A DNA stretch of 64,000 nucleotides, from NCBI RefSeq assembly GCF_000236905.1, contig NC_016522.1:248001-312000 (forward strand), given 5' to 3'. This DNA is from Tetrapisispora phaffii CBS 4417 (lineage: Eukaryota; Ascomycota; Saccharomycetes; Saccharomycetales; Saccharomycetaceae). Numbering within the stretch: the first letter of the stretch is position 1; each line of letters opens with the position of its first letter. Positions 19,944-29,365 of this stretch are shown here, one piece after another. The notes beneath the pieces were generated by a model, which searched no databases, was not told the origin of the DNA, and saw only the letters and a list, made by a program, of their open reading frames with translations. A program made the position numbers and the translations under genes.

Positions 19944-21431
19944 ATGTACATTAAGGCAAGCACCAAGAAAGAATTCCCCTTTTTTAATGACGATGACTTC
20001 AATTCAAGGGTTTTGAGGGATAGATTTAAAGATGGAAACACGGTTGATGATAAAGGTGCTGTGAACTATAATGGTGGTGGTGGTCCAACTGATCTAGAGT
20101 TGCCAAAGTCATTAAGTTTTTTGAATAAACCGCAACGAAATAGGGAATCGAGCGAGAGTACAAGGGTTCGTGAATCCGAGTTGCTGAGAAACACAAATAT
20201 AAATAAGAGACTGGATGCCTACTCCATTGACCATCAAAAGGGTCCGAAAGCTGGCCAACAAGCAGGTGTGGTTGATGACGATGATGTCCATAAAGAGTTT
20301 TATAATTCCATTAATAAACGTATTGCAAAGGTTTCCTCTATGTCTATAAACACAGATGTGGAACCGACAGGTTTAGAAATTTCTCCTGTGTACAAGAAAT
20401 CCGGAGAACTTGTCCGAAGCTCGTTGAAATACAGGTCCAAATCGCTGCCATGTACCCCCAATGGTGAGGCAATCAAAGATGAAGATAATTTCCTACTAAC
20501 GAAGAATCCCAGGAGGAACCTTATTCGTAGTAAGAGTGTGCATTTCGAACAGACCACCCCCATCGCATATTTCAATAAAGATGAAAGCCCTTTAGACATA
20601 AGTTTGCAATTTAAAGAATTTTTAAAATTGAATGGAGATAATCACAACAACCTGACCCTTAATGCTGTGGATGATAAAAATTATACGTATGGCAATACCC
20701 ATGTGAATGGATTTGGATCGAAGGACTATGATAATTTTGCATTTGGCGGCACAGCTGATGACGAGCAAGGTCTAAGTACATGCCATATACAGGGGGAGAA
20801 GACGGCCCAAGCGGGGAAAAACTTACGCTGGAGTAAGTTACAAAATGAATTTTTCAATAAAATCAGGAACGAGAAGAAAAATAGAATAAACCTGAATCAT
20901 AGCAGAGACGTTAGCTATGAAGCTTCTGATGGAATGGACTTGGTTCTCGAAAACGAGAATTTCCCCGTCCTATCAAGGATGAAAAGGAAAGATATATTGA
21001 AAATCAATCTATACGTCAAGTTAGTGGAAAGTAACAATGTTTTCCTAGAGGAACTGGTTATTAAGAAAAATGTTGGTGGTGGAATGGATGATAGAACGAA
21101 TATGTTAAGCAGCGTAAATTTCTTAAGTGGTAAAATATTTGTTAAAAATCTGAATTTCAAAAAAAGCATAAAAGTTCGATATACATGGAACAAATGGATC
21201 ACTTATCATGAAACTGAAGCATTGTACAATTCCAACGCCGACTCTATCTTGCCTTCGACTAACATGGACATTTTCCGATTTATCATTGACTGCAATAACG
21301 TACGATCTAACTGCAAGAATGCACTTGAGCTGTGCATACATTACATTTCTGGAGACGAAAAAGATAACTCCTATAAAGAATACTGGGACAACAACAATGG
21401 CAAGAACTATAAAATAGCCATTTATAAATAA
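19944..21431 (+). CDS. PIG2: Glycogen-targeting subunit of protein phosphatase 1 (Pig2/Gip2 type)
   Basis: This 495-residue regulatory subunit recruits the PP1 catalytic subunit Glc7 to glycogen synthase. The N-terminal half is divergent and polar. The family-specific stretch KKSGELVRSSLKYRSKSLP is near residue 150. It is followed by RSKSVHFEQ, which holds the RVxF-like Glc7 docking motif (KSVHF). A carbohydrate-binding module (CBM21) occupies roughly 340-495, with KIFVKNLNFKKSIKVRYTW, SNMDIFRF-like and YKEYWDNNNGKNYKI segments. S. cerevisiae has two WGD copies, PIG2 (YIL045W) and GIP2 (YER054C). Only one is here, at the position where both blocks predict it, so the symbol is nominal. Glycine- and aspartate-rich spots appear in the N-terminus. 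Confidence 0.9.
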   Translation: MYIKASTKKEFPFFNDDDFNSRVLRDRFKDGNTVDDKGAVNYNGGGGPTDLELPKSLSFLNKPQRNRESSESTRVRESELLRNTNINKRLDAYSIDHQKGPKAGQQAGVVDDDDVHKEFYNSINKRIAKVSSMSINTDVEPTGLEISPVYKKSGELVRSSLKYRSKSLPCTPNGEAIKDEDNFLLTKNPRRNLIRSKSVHFEQTTPIAYFNKDESPLDISLQFKEFLKLNGDNHNNLTLNAVDDKNYTYGNTHVNGFGSKDYDNFAFGGTADDEQGLSTCHIQGEKTAQAGKNLRWSKLQNEFFNKIRNEKKNRINLNHSRDVSYEASDGMDLVLENENFPVLSRMKRKDILKINLYVKLVESNNVFLEELVIKKNVGGGMDDRTNMLSSVNFLSGKIFVKNLNFKKSIKVRYTWNKWITYHETEALYNSNADSILPSTNMDIFRFIIDCNNVRSNCKNALELCIHYISGDEKDNSYKEYWDNNNGKNYKIAIYK

Positions 21432-23137
21432 CATTAGCTAAATTACATCTGTTAAAATTAAAAATATTCTATAACTGTCAATATACACACTTATATGTAC
21501 AAACTAACTTATCGTAATTTTGGAACCACGATTAAATTATTTTAATTTAACTTTAAGTAATCCAATGCAGAAATTCGTAATTGGGAGGTCTTACAATACG
21601 CATCTTCTACCTTATCTCAAACCGTTAACCCAAAACTAATTATTAAAATTTATATTTGATTCCAATTCCATAACATGCATTGATCTACAAATCCGGGTAA
21701 CACATATCCCTTTTCCGTTTTTTTCTTTTTACCTTTTGCCAAAAAACACGCATCAGCAATTAAAACCGGCCTCGGAGCAAACAATTAAATTGCCGCCCGC
21801 CCTTATTGGATGCCCCGAAAAGGAAATTGCACAATCAGAAACTTTCTTCTCACTAGTGCATTTGTTCTTTTTGTTCTTTTGACACAAAATTACAAGAGTA
21901 GGTGACCAAACGTAAAAGGAAACTGCTGCAAAAAACAACAAAACAACGCAGCTGGTTGCACGGTTATTTCTCCGCTGCACACATTGCAAGGGTCAATAGC
22001 TTGTGTGTGTGCGTCTCCCTCTCTGCATTGCAACATAAGAGATAACAACAATCACAAGTTCACAAAAACAGATTCGTAATAAACATTGTGAGCATTTTTT
22101 GTTTTTGTTTTTGCGTTGCGTGTTTTCCTCTAGTGGTTACGGATCTTCAAGTCATGCACGCAATATCTCAACACTGAACCAACTAATATCCCATTACTGG
22201 AATTCGAGAGAATACATGTATTTTAGCACTAGGGGCAATGATTCTGGTAATGTCAATAAGACGAACACGAACAGCCGTCTCTCTCACGCTCTTGCTCTCT
22301 ACCGCTCCCGAATACACGCACCATAACAACAAGTGGACCCGTTCCGTCTCTCTCGCCCCCCCCTCCCGCGACGTCAAGACCAGATGCGTTGTTATTATGT
22401 CTTGCTATTACCGTTTATGGTGCGCTTGCGAAAATTATCGGTTTTGAAAATACAAATTGAGTTTATTAACTTTCTATGGGTCTTCAAAACAAAAACAAAA
22501 CAAGAACTCCCTCTCTGTGTGCCGTTTTGTTAGTGTGTGTTATCACATAACAACATTTCCTGTGTTGTTTCCCTGCCCATCATCCCATTATTGAAAACAA
22601 CAACATTCAATCAATGGCCCAACTTATTTACATAAGTACCAAGCAGTAACCACCACTTCTGGCAGATGCCTCTTCGGACACCGACTAAAGCGGTTATTAT
22701 CCCTCCTTGTGAAAACTACGAAACTGCAATTAATCTCTCGAGTATCTGGAATACCTCAACGATCTCGAGATTACTTGATTCTAGTCCTTTCTGATAATGA
22801 TGCACTGCAGTTTGCCATATTCGGCTAATTAGAATAAGAAAGCCCAATACTATTCACGCATTTTTTAATGTACTGTATACTTCTCAATCTGTTAGACAAT
22901 GTGTGTGTGTTGTTTTTTTTAATTTCTTTGTCTATTTATTTCATTATTGAACAGCTCAGCTCATTTCTGGTTTTTTAGACTTGACACATAATCGTATATA
23001 AGGGCAATACTATTTTCGTTTTCATCCATGTATCAATCGTTCGTCCCTTCTATGATCTTAAGTTGTTTTTAGACACTCCCACTCAATTCAACAACAATCA
23101 AACTTCTCTCAAATACAAATACAAATACAATTACAAA
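21432..23137. other. PIG2/GIP2 to YER053C-A intergenic region
   Basis: This 1.7-kb spacer is the promoter region of a 37-codon gene. It contains a Reb1-type site (21694-21700) and a C/T-rich, comparatively GC-rich patch at about 22,250-22,390. A CA-rich leader (repeated ACAAAT) sits directly before the small gene's ATG. Several open frames here start with non-ATG codons or overlap one another and look like chance. Confidence 0.5.
21694..21700 (+). promoter_or_regulatory. Reb1-type site (CGGGTAA)
   Basis: This is a perfect CGGGTAA core, preceded by C, about 260 bp after the PIG2/GIP2 stop and 1.4 kb before the next gene. It may act as a roadblock terminator or as a promoter element. It is a sequence match only. 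Confidence 0.4.
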
Positions 23138-23251
23138 ATGCAAGATTTCCAAGTTTTCCTAAGCATTTTCGCTACTCTATTCCTTTTCTACTATTCAGCT
23201 CATAGAAACGTTATGAACAGATACAAGATTGATGTCCCAAATCTGCAATGA
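23138..23251 (+). CDS. 37-residue membrane microprotein, YER053C-A homologue
   Basis: This is a complete 37-codon gene. It has a short acidic N-terminus (MQDFQ), one hydrophobic helix (VFLSIFATLFLFYYSA) and a conserved polar tail, HRNVMNRYKIDVPNLQ. It lies exactly where S. cerevisiae has the 37-residue YER053C-A, between GIP2 and PIC2, in the matching orientation. The predicted topology is single-pass, tail-anchor or signal-anchor like. I know of no biochemical function. The CA-rich leader with few Gs is typical of well-translated yeast mRNAs. I first considered the oligosaccharyltransferase subunit OST4 (36 residues), but the sequence does not resemble it. Position and tail motif make the YER053C-A assignment likely. 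Confidence 0.8.
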   Translation: MQDFQVFLSIFATLFLFYYSAHRNVMNRYKIDVPNLQ

Positions 23252-23349
23252 TTTCATACATGCTTCCAAAAACAACATAGGCGTACACAGACAGGTATAT
23301 ATATGCGTGGCCTCCCTCCATTTCAATTCACAGTCATTTTCAACAATGT

Positions 23350-23356
23350 TGAGTCA
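23350..23356 (+). promoter_or_regulatory. Gcn4/AP-1-type site TGAGTCA
   Basis: This is a perfect TGAGTCA, 99 bp after the microprotein stop and about 770 bp upstream of PIC2. Neither neighbour is a known amino-acid biosynthesis gene, so function is uncertain. Confidence 0.3.
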
Positions 23357-23574
23357 TTTTTAATAATTTATTCCTAATTTCATTTTTTTCAATTCATTTC
23401 AAACACAAACGTTCTCTTTACAGACTACACAACATTTTACAAAAGCTCCTTAATACGTCATCCTACATTTGTTCCAGAATTTAAACGAACACTAATATAA
23501 GTAGTAACGACACACTTCCAATATTCAATAATAAAATGAATATGTATTCATATTCATTTATATATATATTTAAC

Positions 23575-23596
23575 ATAATAATAATAATAATAATAA
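23575..23596. repeat. (ATA)n microsatellite
   Basis: About seven ATA units lie in the spacer upstream of PIC2. This is a simple repeat. Confidence 0.85.
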
Positions 23597-24118
23597 CCCT
23601 TTAATTTTGTTTCATTCAATACACTGACTATCTAGCATCTCATCACATTTGAAATAGCGTTCGAGCTATTCATTTCTGTCAATTAACGTATCGTAAACTA
23701 TTATGTGTCACTTGCTCCGACACAAAGTCACAATTAAGATCCTTGGCATAGATGAGGAATTTATTTCATTCTTTTTCGATTATTTCTTATTTTCTGAAAA
23801 ACTGAAAATGTGTAGCCAAGGGTTGACAAAATATAATGAAAAAAGAGAAGAGATGCATTGGAAAATTAATAAACTCATAACTGCTTCTTCTACACTTAAG
23901 CATCCATCAATTCGTCTCAGATTAGTTCAGTTTATACCTCTTCTTAAATTACTCATCACTTCTTGATATATAAACGATCTCAGTTTATGTTATCAATTAA
24001 ATAAGCCACTCCAATTACGAAAAAGATTCTGCGTTTCAGTCTCATTATTTATTATTATTGCTTGTTCTCAATTATAACGTAGACACCAAACATATATACA
24101 CACATACATCCATCAACC

Positions 24119-25048
24119 ATGTCAATTACTTCTCAGAAAAGAAATAATATCGAGTTATATACAAACAAATTTTATGCCACTTGTACTCTGGGTGGTATAA
24201 TTGCATGTGGTCCAACTCATTCAAGTGTTACTCCGTTAGATTTAGTTAAATGTAGATTGCAAGTAGACCCAACTTTATATAAATCAAATTTGCAAGGTTG
24301 GAAAACCATTGTTTCTACTGAAGGTGGGTTTTCAAAAGTTTTCACCGGTGTTGGTGCTACATTCATAGGGTACTCGTTACAAGGTGCCGGTAAATATGGT
24401 GGTTACGAATTTTTTAAACATTATTATTCAACTTTATCTTTCGTTACCCCAGAGTTTGTTCAGAACCATTCTGTATGGATCTATTTAGGTGCTTCTGCAA
24501 CTGCAGAATTCTTGGCTGATATTATGTTGTGTCCATTAGAGGCAATCAAAGTTAAACAACAAACAACTATGCCACCATTCTGTAATAATGTCTTCCAAGG
24601 TTTCAGTAAAATATACACTCAAGAGGGTCTTAAAGCCTTTTATAAAGGTATCGTCCCACTATGGTTTAGACAAATTCCTTACACAATGGTTAAATTTACA
24701 TCTTTTGAAAAAATCGTGGAAGCAATTTATGCTAAATTACCTGTGAAAAAATCCGAATTAAGTCCACTTCAACAAATTTCAGTCAGTTTCACTGGTGGTT
24801 ATTTAGCTGGTATTTTATGTGCAATTGTATCTCATCCAGCAGATGTTATGGTTTCAAAAATCAACAATGGCAGAAAAGCAACAGAGTCGATGTCTCAAGC
24901 CACCAACAGAATTTACAAACAGATCGGTTTCAAAGGGTTATGGAATGGTTTACCTGTGAGAATTGTTATGATCGGTACCTTGACATCATTCCAATGGTTA
25001 ATCTATGACTCGTTTAAGGCATATGTTGGTTTACCAACATCCGGTTAG
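24119..25048 (+). CDS. PIC2: Mitochondrial phosphate/copper carrier Pic2
   Basis: This 309-residue carrier of the SLC25 mitochondrial family has three repeats. Each carries the P-x-[DE]-x-x-[KR] signature: PLDLVK near residue 39, PLEAIK near 139 and a degenerate PADVMVSK near 240. S. cerevisiae Pic2 (300 residues) moves phosphate and copper across the inner membrane. It differs from the major phosphate carrier Mir1. The distinctive [17 protein letters not shown] start and [13 protein letters not shown] segment are typical of phosphate carriers. The position between the YER053C-A homologue and HOM3 matches YER053C. The start is supported by a CATACA-type leader ending immediately before the ATG. 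Confidence 0.94.
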   Translation: MSITSQKRNNIELYTNKFYATCTLGGIIACGPTHSSVTPLDLVKCRLQVDPTLYKSNLQGWKTIVSTEGGFSKVFTGVGATFIGYSLQGAGKYGGYEFFKHYYSTLSFVTPEFVQNHSVWIYLGASATAEFLADIMLCPLEAIKVKQQTTMPPFCNNVFQGFSKIYTQEGLKAFYKGIVPLWFRQIPYTMVKFTSFEKIVEAIYAKLPVKKSELSPLQQISVSFTGGYLAGILCAIVSHPADVMVSKINNGRKATESMSQATNRIYKQIGFKGLWNGLPVRIVMIGTLTSFQWLIYDSFKAYVGLPTSG

Positions 25049-25206
25049 GTGTCCTCACACATTGTTAAGTCGTGCTGAGTGAGTTTAATTTACATTATGT
25101 TTTAATAATTAATTAAACACTTAAAGTTATTCTATATTCTTATTTAATAAATAAATCCGCAGCTGTAATCAAATATCTGATTAAATTAAATTAATTCAAA
25201 ATTTAA

Positions 25207-26193
25207 TCATGACCATACATTTTTCATTAATTCATCGTCTTCGATATTATAAGTCGATGAAGATTTGCTATTGTTGTTGAAGTTATTAATTTTGTTAATG
25301 TTATTATTAATATTGACCACATTTGAATTGTTATTGTTGCCATTATTATTAAATGATGATGCCGATGCTAATGAGATGGATGAAGATGACAAATTGTTAT
25401 TACTCAAATTCGAGGCAGAGTTAGTTGGCTTTGCGTACAATGATAGAATAGACTTTTTCAAGTCTTGCCTTTGAGCACCACCTTGAGGTTGAGTGCGGTT
25501 CACATTTGGATTCTGTATATTCAAGCTAGTAGCTGAGTTTCCAACTGTATTCAGTAAACCGTTACTATTACCACGAGAAAGTTGAGGAGTTGAGGAGTTT
25601 AATCTGTTATTATTGTTATTGGAAGGAGATTTTGACAGATTTTGTAAGTCTAATATACTGCTTGAACGACTATTGGACAAGTTCATGGAGTTCTTTTTAA
25701 CCACTGGTTCTTCTTTTGGTGATTGCGATTGCAATTGCGATTTTTGGCTAGAATTTAATAAATCATTATTTTGTAAAGAGTTACTAGTCAATTCTTCCAA
25801 TTTTCCTGAATCGCCCATCCATTTCTTGTACTCATATTTGTTTTTAATGAAAGTTTGTAACTTGTTTGTATCATTGATATTAATTTTAACAGGTTCATTA
25901 TTTTCATTCAATAATTTCGATTCATAGTATTTATTGGCCATGTCATTATTTTTAAATTTAATCAACATAATTATATTTTCTTCTTTCCAAGTATCCAAAT
26001 CAACAGATTTTACTTTTGAAATATGTGTACCCAACGATCTATGGAAACCTGCACATTTTATACAAATGAAGACACCCAGAGACCACGAAGCCCAACGTGG
26101 ATGAGTCTGTGTTTTACAATCAGCACATGTAGAATTACCAGGATCACGCAATAAAGCAGCTAATGCTTTCTTAATCTGAGGAGAGGTCGACAT
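25207..26193 (-). CDS. AGE2: ARF GTPase-activating protein Age2
   Basis: This 328-residue ArfGAP promotes GTP hydrolysis by Arf1/2 in trans-Golgi and endosome traffic. The GAP domain is N-terminal. Zinc-binding cysteines are C23, C26, C44 and C47 (CADC and CIKC), followed by the catalytic Arg52 in FHRSLGTHISKVKS. The WASWSLGVFICIKC stretch is typical of the Age2/SMAP branch. The C-terminal half is a Ser/Asn-rich linker with Asn runs. A conserved LKKSILSLYAKP motif lies within it, and the terminal DDELMKNVWS matches S. cerevisiae Age2 (298 residues). The ATG at 26193 gives the MSTSPQIKKAL start seen in the family. PIC2 and AGE2 converge, separated by 158 bp. Confidence 0.96.
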   Translation of the reverse strand: MSTSPQIKKALAALLRDPGNSTCADCKTQTHPRWASWSLGVFICIKCAGFHRSLGTHISKVKSVDLDTWKEENIIMLIKFKNNDMANKYYESKLLNENNEPVKININDTNKLQTFIKNKYEYKKWMGDSGKLEELTSNSLQNNDLLNSSQKSQLQSQSPKEEPVVKKNSMNLSNSRSSSILDLQNLSKSPSNNNNNRLNSSTPQLSRGNSNGLLNTVGNSATSLNIQNPNVNRTQPQGGAQRQDLKKSILSLYAKPTNSASNLSNNNLSSSSISLASASSFNNNGNNNNSNVVNINNNINKINNFNNNSKSSSTYNIEDDELMKNVWS

Positions 26194-26600
26194 ACCAAGT
26201 CTCAAATTATCCTTCCTGAACCTATGTTTTTTTGAAAGGAACTAGTAAAGTTTAATAGGTTACATTCACAAGAAAATTTCAAGAGCAATATATATATATA
26301 TTTATATTCTACAACCGCCATAAAGCTGTATACAATTTTATCAAAGGCATTCTGTCTAAATTACATATTCATAACATTTTACAGTTATGTGTTTTCATAT
26401 TTTTTTTTCAGTTTAATTGCTAACATCACGAAAATTGCTGCGTGTATGATATATCGAGTAATAACAAATAAACAACATGTTGAACAAATAGATCGTAGAT
26501 GTAACGTAACATTGAACAGTAGTCAATATCGAAAGAGAAAAACAAACAAACTTAGCAACTGGATACTTCTCACTAAGTATCAAAAGCAAAAGCAAAAACT

Positions 26601-26649
26601 AAAACGAACAGCAAATGCTCTTGCTGTTATAGTATGTGCTGTTCGTTTT
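26601..26649. repeat. Inverted repeat, 13-bp arms, 23-nt loop
   Basis: AAAACGAACAGCA (26601-26613) is repeated as its exact reverse complement at 26637-26649. The stem can extend outward through a G-U and a C-G pair. The loop itself holds GCAAATGCTC and TTGCTG. An RNA from either strand could fold a stable hairpin. It lies about 100 bp from the longer palindrome. Confidence 0.75.
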
Positions 26650-26725
26650 GGATTTAACAGCACCCAACAGAGAGGGTCGACAAGTAAAGCTTTGATTGTG
26701 CAAACGAAGTGAAGGTTGATGTCTT

Positions 26726-26732
26726 CGGGTAA
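26726..26732 (+). promoter_or_regulatory. Reb1-type site (CGGGTAA)
   Basis: A CGGGTAA core lies 20 bp from the start of the 50-bp palindrome in the AGE2/HOM3 promoter region. It is a sequence match only. Confidence 0.4.
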
Positions 26733-26751
26733 AGGTTTTCATTTTCAACAG

Positions 26752-26801
26752 TTCACCTCTCTTTAGTTTACGATCATGATCGTAAACTAAAGAGAGGTGA
26801 A
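26752..26801. repeat. 50-bp perfect palindrome
   Basis: The 25-base arm (26752-26776) begins TTCACCTCTCTTTAG and ends in ACGATCA. It is followed with no spacer by its exact reverse complement (26777-26801). The next outward pair is G/G, so the symmetry ends sharply. Perfect spacer-free palindromes of this length are rare in yeast chromosomes. The element could extrude as a cruciform, be transcribed into a long hairpin, or be an assembly fold-back. Confidence 0.9.
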
Positions 26802-26880
26802 GAGAAGATAGTATTTGAGATGAAATTCAAACGAAATTGATTAATTGTTTCTAAACACAAAACTATTAACCAGACAAGAA

Positions 26881-26887
26881 TGACTCA
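26881..26887 (+). promoter_or_regulatory. Gcn4 site upstream of HOM3
   Basis: This is a perfect TGACTCA, the Gcn4 consensus, about 700 bp upstream of the HOM3 ATG. HOM3 is under general amino-acid control in S. cerevisiae. The distance is longer than usual for yeast activator sites, so function is plausible but unproven. Confidence 0.45.
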
Positions 26888-27583
26888 AGGATCCCGATAT
26901 ATATACATATATGTCTATCATTAACGTAGTCTAGAAATACAAACGTAATATAACGTAACGTAATACCAATGTATATACCTGTATCTTTTGAAGGGCCCGT
27001 CAATTGACCCTGACAGACCGTAAATAGGTTGTCTTGGCTTGTCTTTTATTTGTATTCTGATTAAAGAATGCACTTTCGAAACTTAGAACTCTCTGTCTCG
27101 AGAAAGAGAGAAGCAAGCAAGAAAAATACTGGAAATTATGAAATTATTGATGGTTAGAAAAATTTCTCTTGAGCCATTTTTCATTTGAAAGTGGTTTATT
27201 CTTGTCAACGTATCTCGAGGTTTTGTTATATGTGAGACTTCATTATTTCATAATGAGAGCAATTGGACGTTATGTGTATGTATTTGTCTTCTAATTGATT
27301 CCGAATCTCTGCGATTTAGTTTCATCATCAATTTTTTTTATATTGGAATGTATTAATGACTAATTCAAAATTTACTATTCAGTAAATGATGTTATATACT
27401 TTCTTGTATTTTATTTTTGTTATATATATTAACCATTATTACTTGTTGGTCATATTTGTAAGAGTACTGATAATTCACTTTTATACATTAACTTTAGGAT
27501 ATTTTCAAAAGTTACGATTCTGTACATCTAAGTGATTATATCCTTGTCTTTGATACAATAGGACTACATTCACACACACTTAT

Positions 27584-29170
27584 ATGACTATAGTGAAGAT
27601 GTTCAATGATCCTAATGCTTCTACCAATTGGGTAATTCAGAAGTTTGGCGGTACTTCCGTTGGTAAGTTTTCTGTTCAGATCGTAGATGATATTATTAAG
27701 TATTATTCTAGCCCAGATGGCATAAACAAAAATGTTGCTGTGGTTTGTTCTGCCCGTTCTTCATATACAAAAGCTGAAGGTACCACTTCAAGACTACTGA
27801 AATGTTGTGATTTGGCTTCCCAAGAATTGAAGTTCAGTGACATTATCGAAGTCATTAGACAAGATCACATAAGTAATGCTGAGAATTTGATCAATGACCC
27901 TGTTATTCAAACTAGATTGGTTGCTGACACCAATAAGGAACTGGATTTAGTCGTGAAGTATTTAGAGGCTTCAAAAGTCTTAGGTGAAGTCTCAACAAGA
28001 ACAATGGATTTAGTCATGTCATGTGGTGAAAAATTGAGTTGTTTATTCATTGCTTCACTTTGTAATGATAGAAAGTGTAAAGCAAAATATGTTGATTTAT
28101 CGAATGTCATTCCTTCAGATTATCAAACAACTAATTTAGATAATACATTTTATACCTTTTTGGTCAAATCATTAAAGGAGAAATTACAACCATTTATAGA
28201 TTCAAAAGAAAGAATTGTCCCTGTGCTTACTGGGTTCTTTGGTTTGATTCCTATGGGTCTATTAAACGGTGTCGGTAGAGGTTACACTGATTTATGTGCC
28301 GCTTTAGTATCTGTCGCCCTAAACGCTGATGAATTACAGGTCTGGAAGGAAGTTGACGGTATTTTCACTGCTGATCCAAGAAAAGTACCAAATGCACGTC
28401 TACTGAGCAGTGTCACACCCGAAGAAGCTTCGGAATTGACATACTACGGTTCAGAAGTCATTCACCCATTTACAATGGAACAAGTTATTAGAGCTAAGAT
28501 TCCAATCAGAATAAAAAATGTTCAAAATCCAAAAAACGATGGTACAGTCATTTATCCTGATAATGTCGCCAAGAAAGGCGAAGCTACACCACCTCATCCT
28601 CCAGAGGCCTTATCATCTTCCTTCTTTGAAACAAAGAGAAGAGGCGCTACTGCTATTACAACAAAAAATGATATCGTTGTCGTCAACATTCACTCAAATA
28701 AAAAAACTTTATCTCATGGTTTCTTAGCTCAAATCTTCACTGTTTTGGATAGATACAAGTTAGTTGTCGATTTGATCTCCACGTCAGAAGTCCATGTTTC
28801 CATGGCTTTACCTATTCCAGATTCTGACTCTTTAAAATCATTAAGATTAGCTGTTGAAAAATTAAACAGTTTAGGTAGCATCGACATTATCCGTGGTATG
28901 TGTATCGTTTCTTTAGTTGGTAAGCAAATGAAACAATATATTGGGATTGCTGGTACTATGTTCTCGACTTTAGCAGAACAAGGTATCAATATCGAAATGA
29001 TTTCGCAAGGTGCCAACGAAATCAATATCTCTTGTGTGATTGACGAAGATGATTCCTTGAAAGCATTACAATCTATTCATAAAACGTTATTAGATGAAAC
29101 TGCAGAAAGACCATCTTTTGAGCATGCCGTTGATGAGAGATTACAACACATCAAGAACTTAACTATATAG
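27584..29170 (+). CDS. HOM3: Aspartate kinase
   Basis: This 528-residue cytosolic enzyme phosphorylates L-aspartate in the first step to threonine, methionine and isoleucine, with feedback inhibition by threonine. The kinase domain opens with QKFGGTSVGKF at about residue 18. It contains SCGEKLSC and the VGRGYTDLCAAL nucleotide-binding segment. Two ACT domains follow from about residue 365, with LVVDLISTSEVHVSMAL and GINIEMISQGANEINIS, which form the regulatory site. S. cerevisiae Hom3 has 527 residues and is nearly colinear. The first ATG is used here; a second ATG five codons later would also give a full enzyme. The position matches YER052C. Confidence 0.97.
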   Translation: MTIVKMFNDPNASTNWVIQKFGGTSVGKFSVQIVDDIIKYYSSPDGINKNVAVVCSARSSYTKAEGTTSRLLKCCDLASQELKFSDIIEVIRQDHISNAENLINDPVIQTRLVADTNKELDLVVKYLEASKVLGEVSTRTMDLVMSCGEKLSCLFIASLCNDRKCKAKYVDLSNVIPSDYQTTNLDNTFYTFLVKSLKEKLQPFIDSKERIVPVLTGFFGLIPMGLLNGVGRGYTDLCAALVSVALNADELQVWKEVDGIFTADPRKVPNARLLSSVTPEEASELTYYGSEVIHPFTMEQVIRAKIPIRIKNVQNPKNDGTVIYPDNVAKKGEATPPHPPEALSSSFFETKRRGATAITTKNDIVVVNIHSNKKTLSHGFLAQIFTVLDRYKLVVDLISTSEVHVSMALPIPDSDSLKSLRLAVEKLNSLGSIDIIRGMCIVSLVGKQMKQYIGIAGTMFSTLAEQGINIEMISQGANEINISCVIDEDDSLKALQSIHKTLLDETAERPSFEHAVDERLQHIKNLTI

Positions 29171-29365
29171 AGTACGTGAAATGACATTAGTTTACTATTT
29201 AAGAAACATAATACATAATCTGTAAAAGTTACAAAAACTTTTATATTTACTAAAACTTTTTATTATCAAACAATAAAATACAGCTAGAATTATACAGGAT
29301 GACAATTAACTAAATCTTATATACAACCAGTTCTATTGACAATTTGATATATTTATAAGGTCTAT

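Larger units (their letters stand above)
23252..24118. other. YER053C-A to PIC2 intergenic region
   Basis: This 867-bp AT-rich spacer has a Gcn4-type TGAGTCA at 23350-23356 and an ATA trinucleotide repeat at about 23,575-23,596. A CATACA-rich leader precedes PIC2. An 87-codon ATG frame at 23703-23966 is not recognisable and is probably chance. Confidence 0.5.
26194..27583. promoter_or_regulatory. AGE2/HOM3 divergent intergenic region
   Basis: This 1.39-kb spacer between divergent genes carries unusual symmetry. It has a 13-bp-arm inverted repeat (26601-26649), a Reb1-type site, a 50-bp perfect palindrome (26752-26801) and a Gcn4 site (26881-26887) within 290 bp. The rest is AT-rich. A 107-codon ATG-less frame at 26389-26712 spans the first inverted repeat and is not credible as protein. 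Confidence 0.6.

Noticed and set aside
23138..23251. Assignment of the 37-codon gene to OST4
   Set aside because: The length fits, but the sequence and the conserved polar tail do not. Synteny points to YER053C-A.
23703..23966. 87-codon ATG frame upstream of PIC2
   Set aside because: Unrecognised, lies inside the PIC2 promoter, and has no counterpart in the S. cerevisiae order.
26389..26712. 107-codon frame across the first HOM3-upstream inverted repeat
   Set aside because: Non-ATG start and a basic low-complexity peptide; the inverted repeat explains the sequence better.
27290..27320. Possible centromere CDEIII core (TTCCGAA) near 27.3 kb, and others near 53.36 and 59.9 kb
   Set aside because: The flanking CDEIII bases do not fit, and no CDEI/CDEII arrangement was seen.
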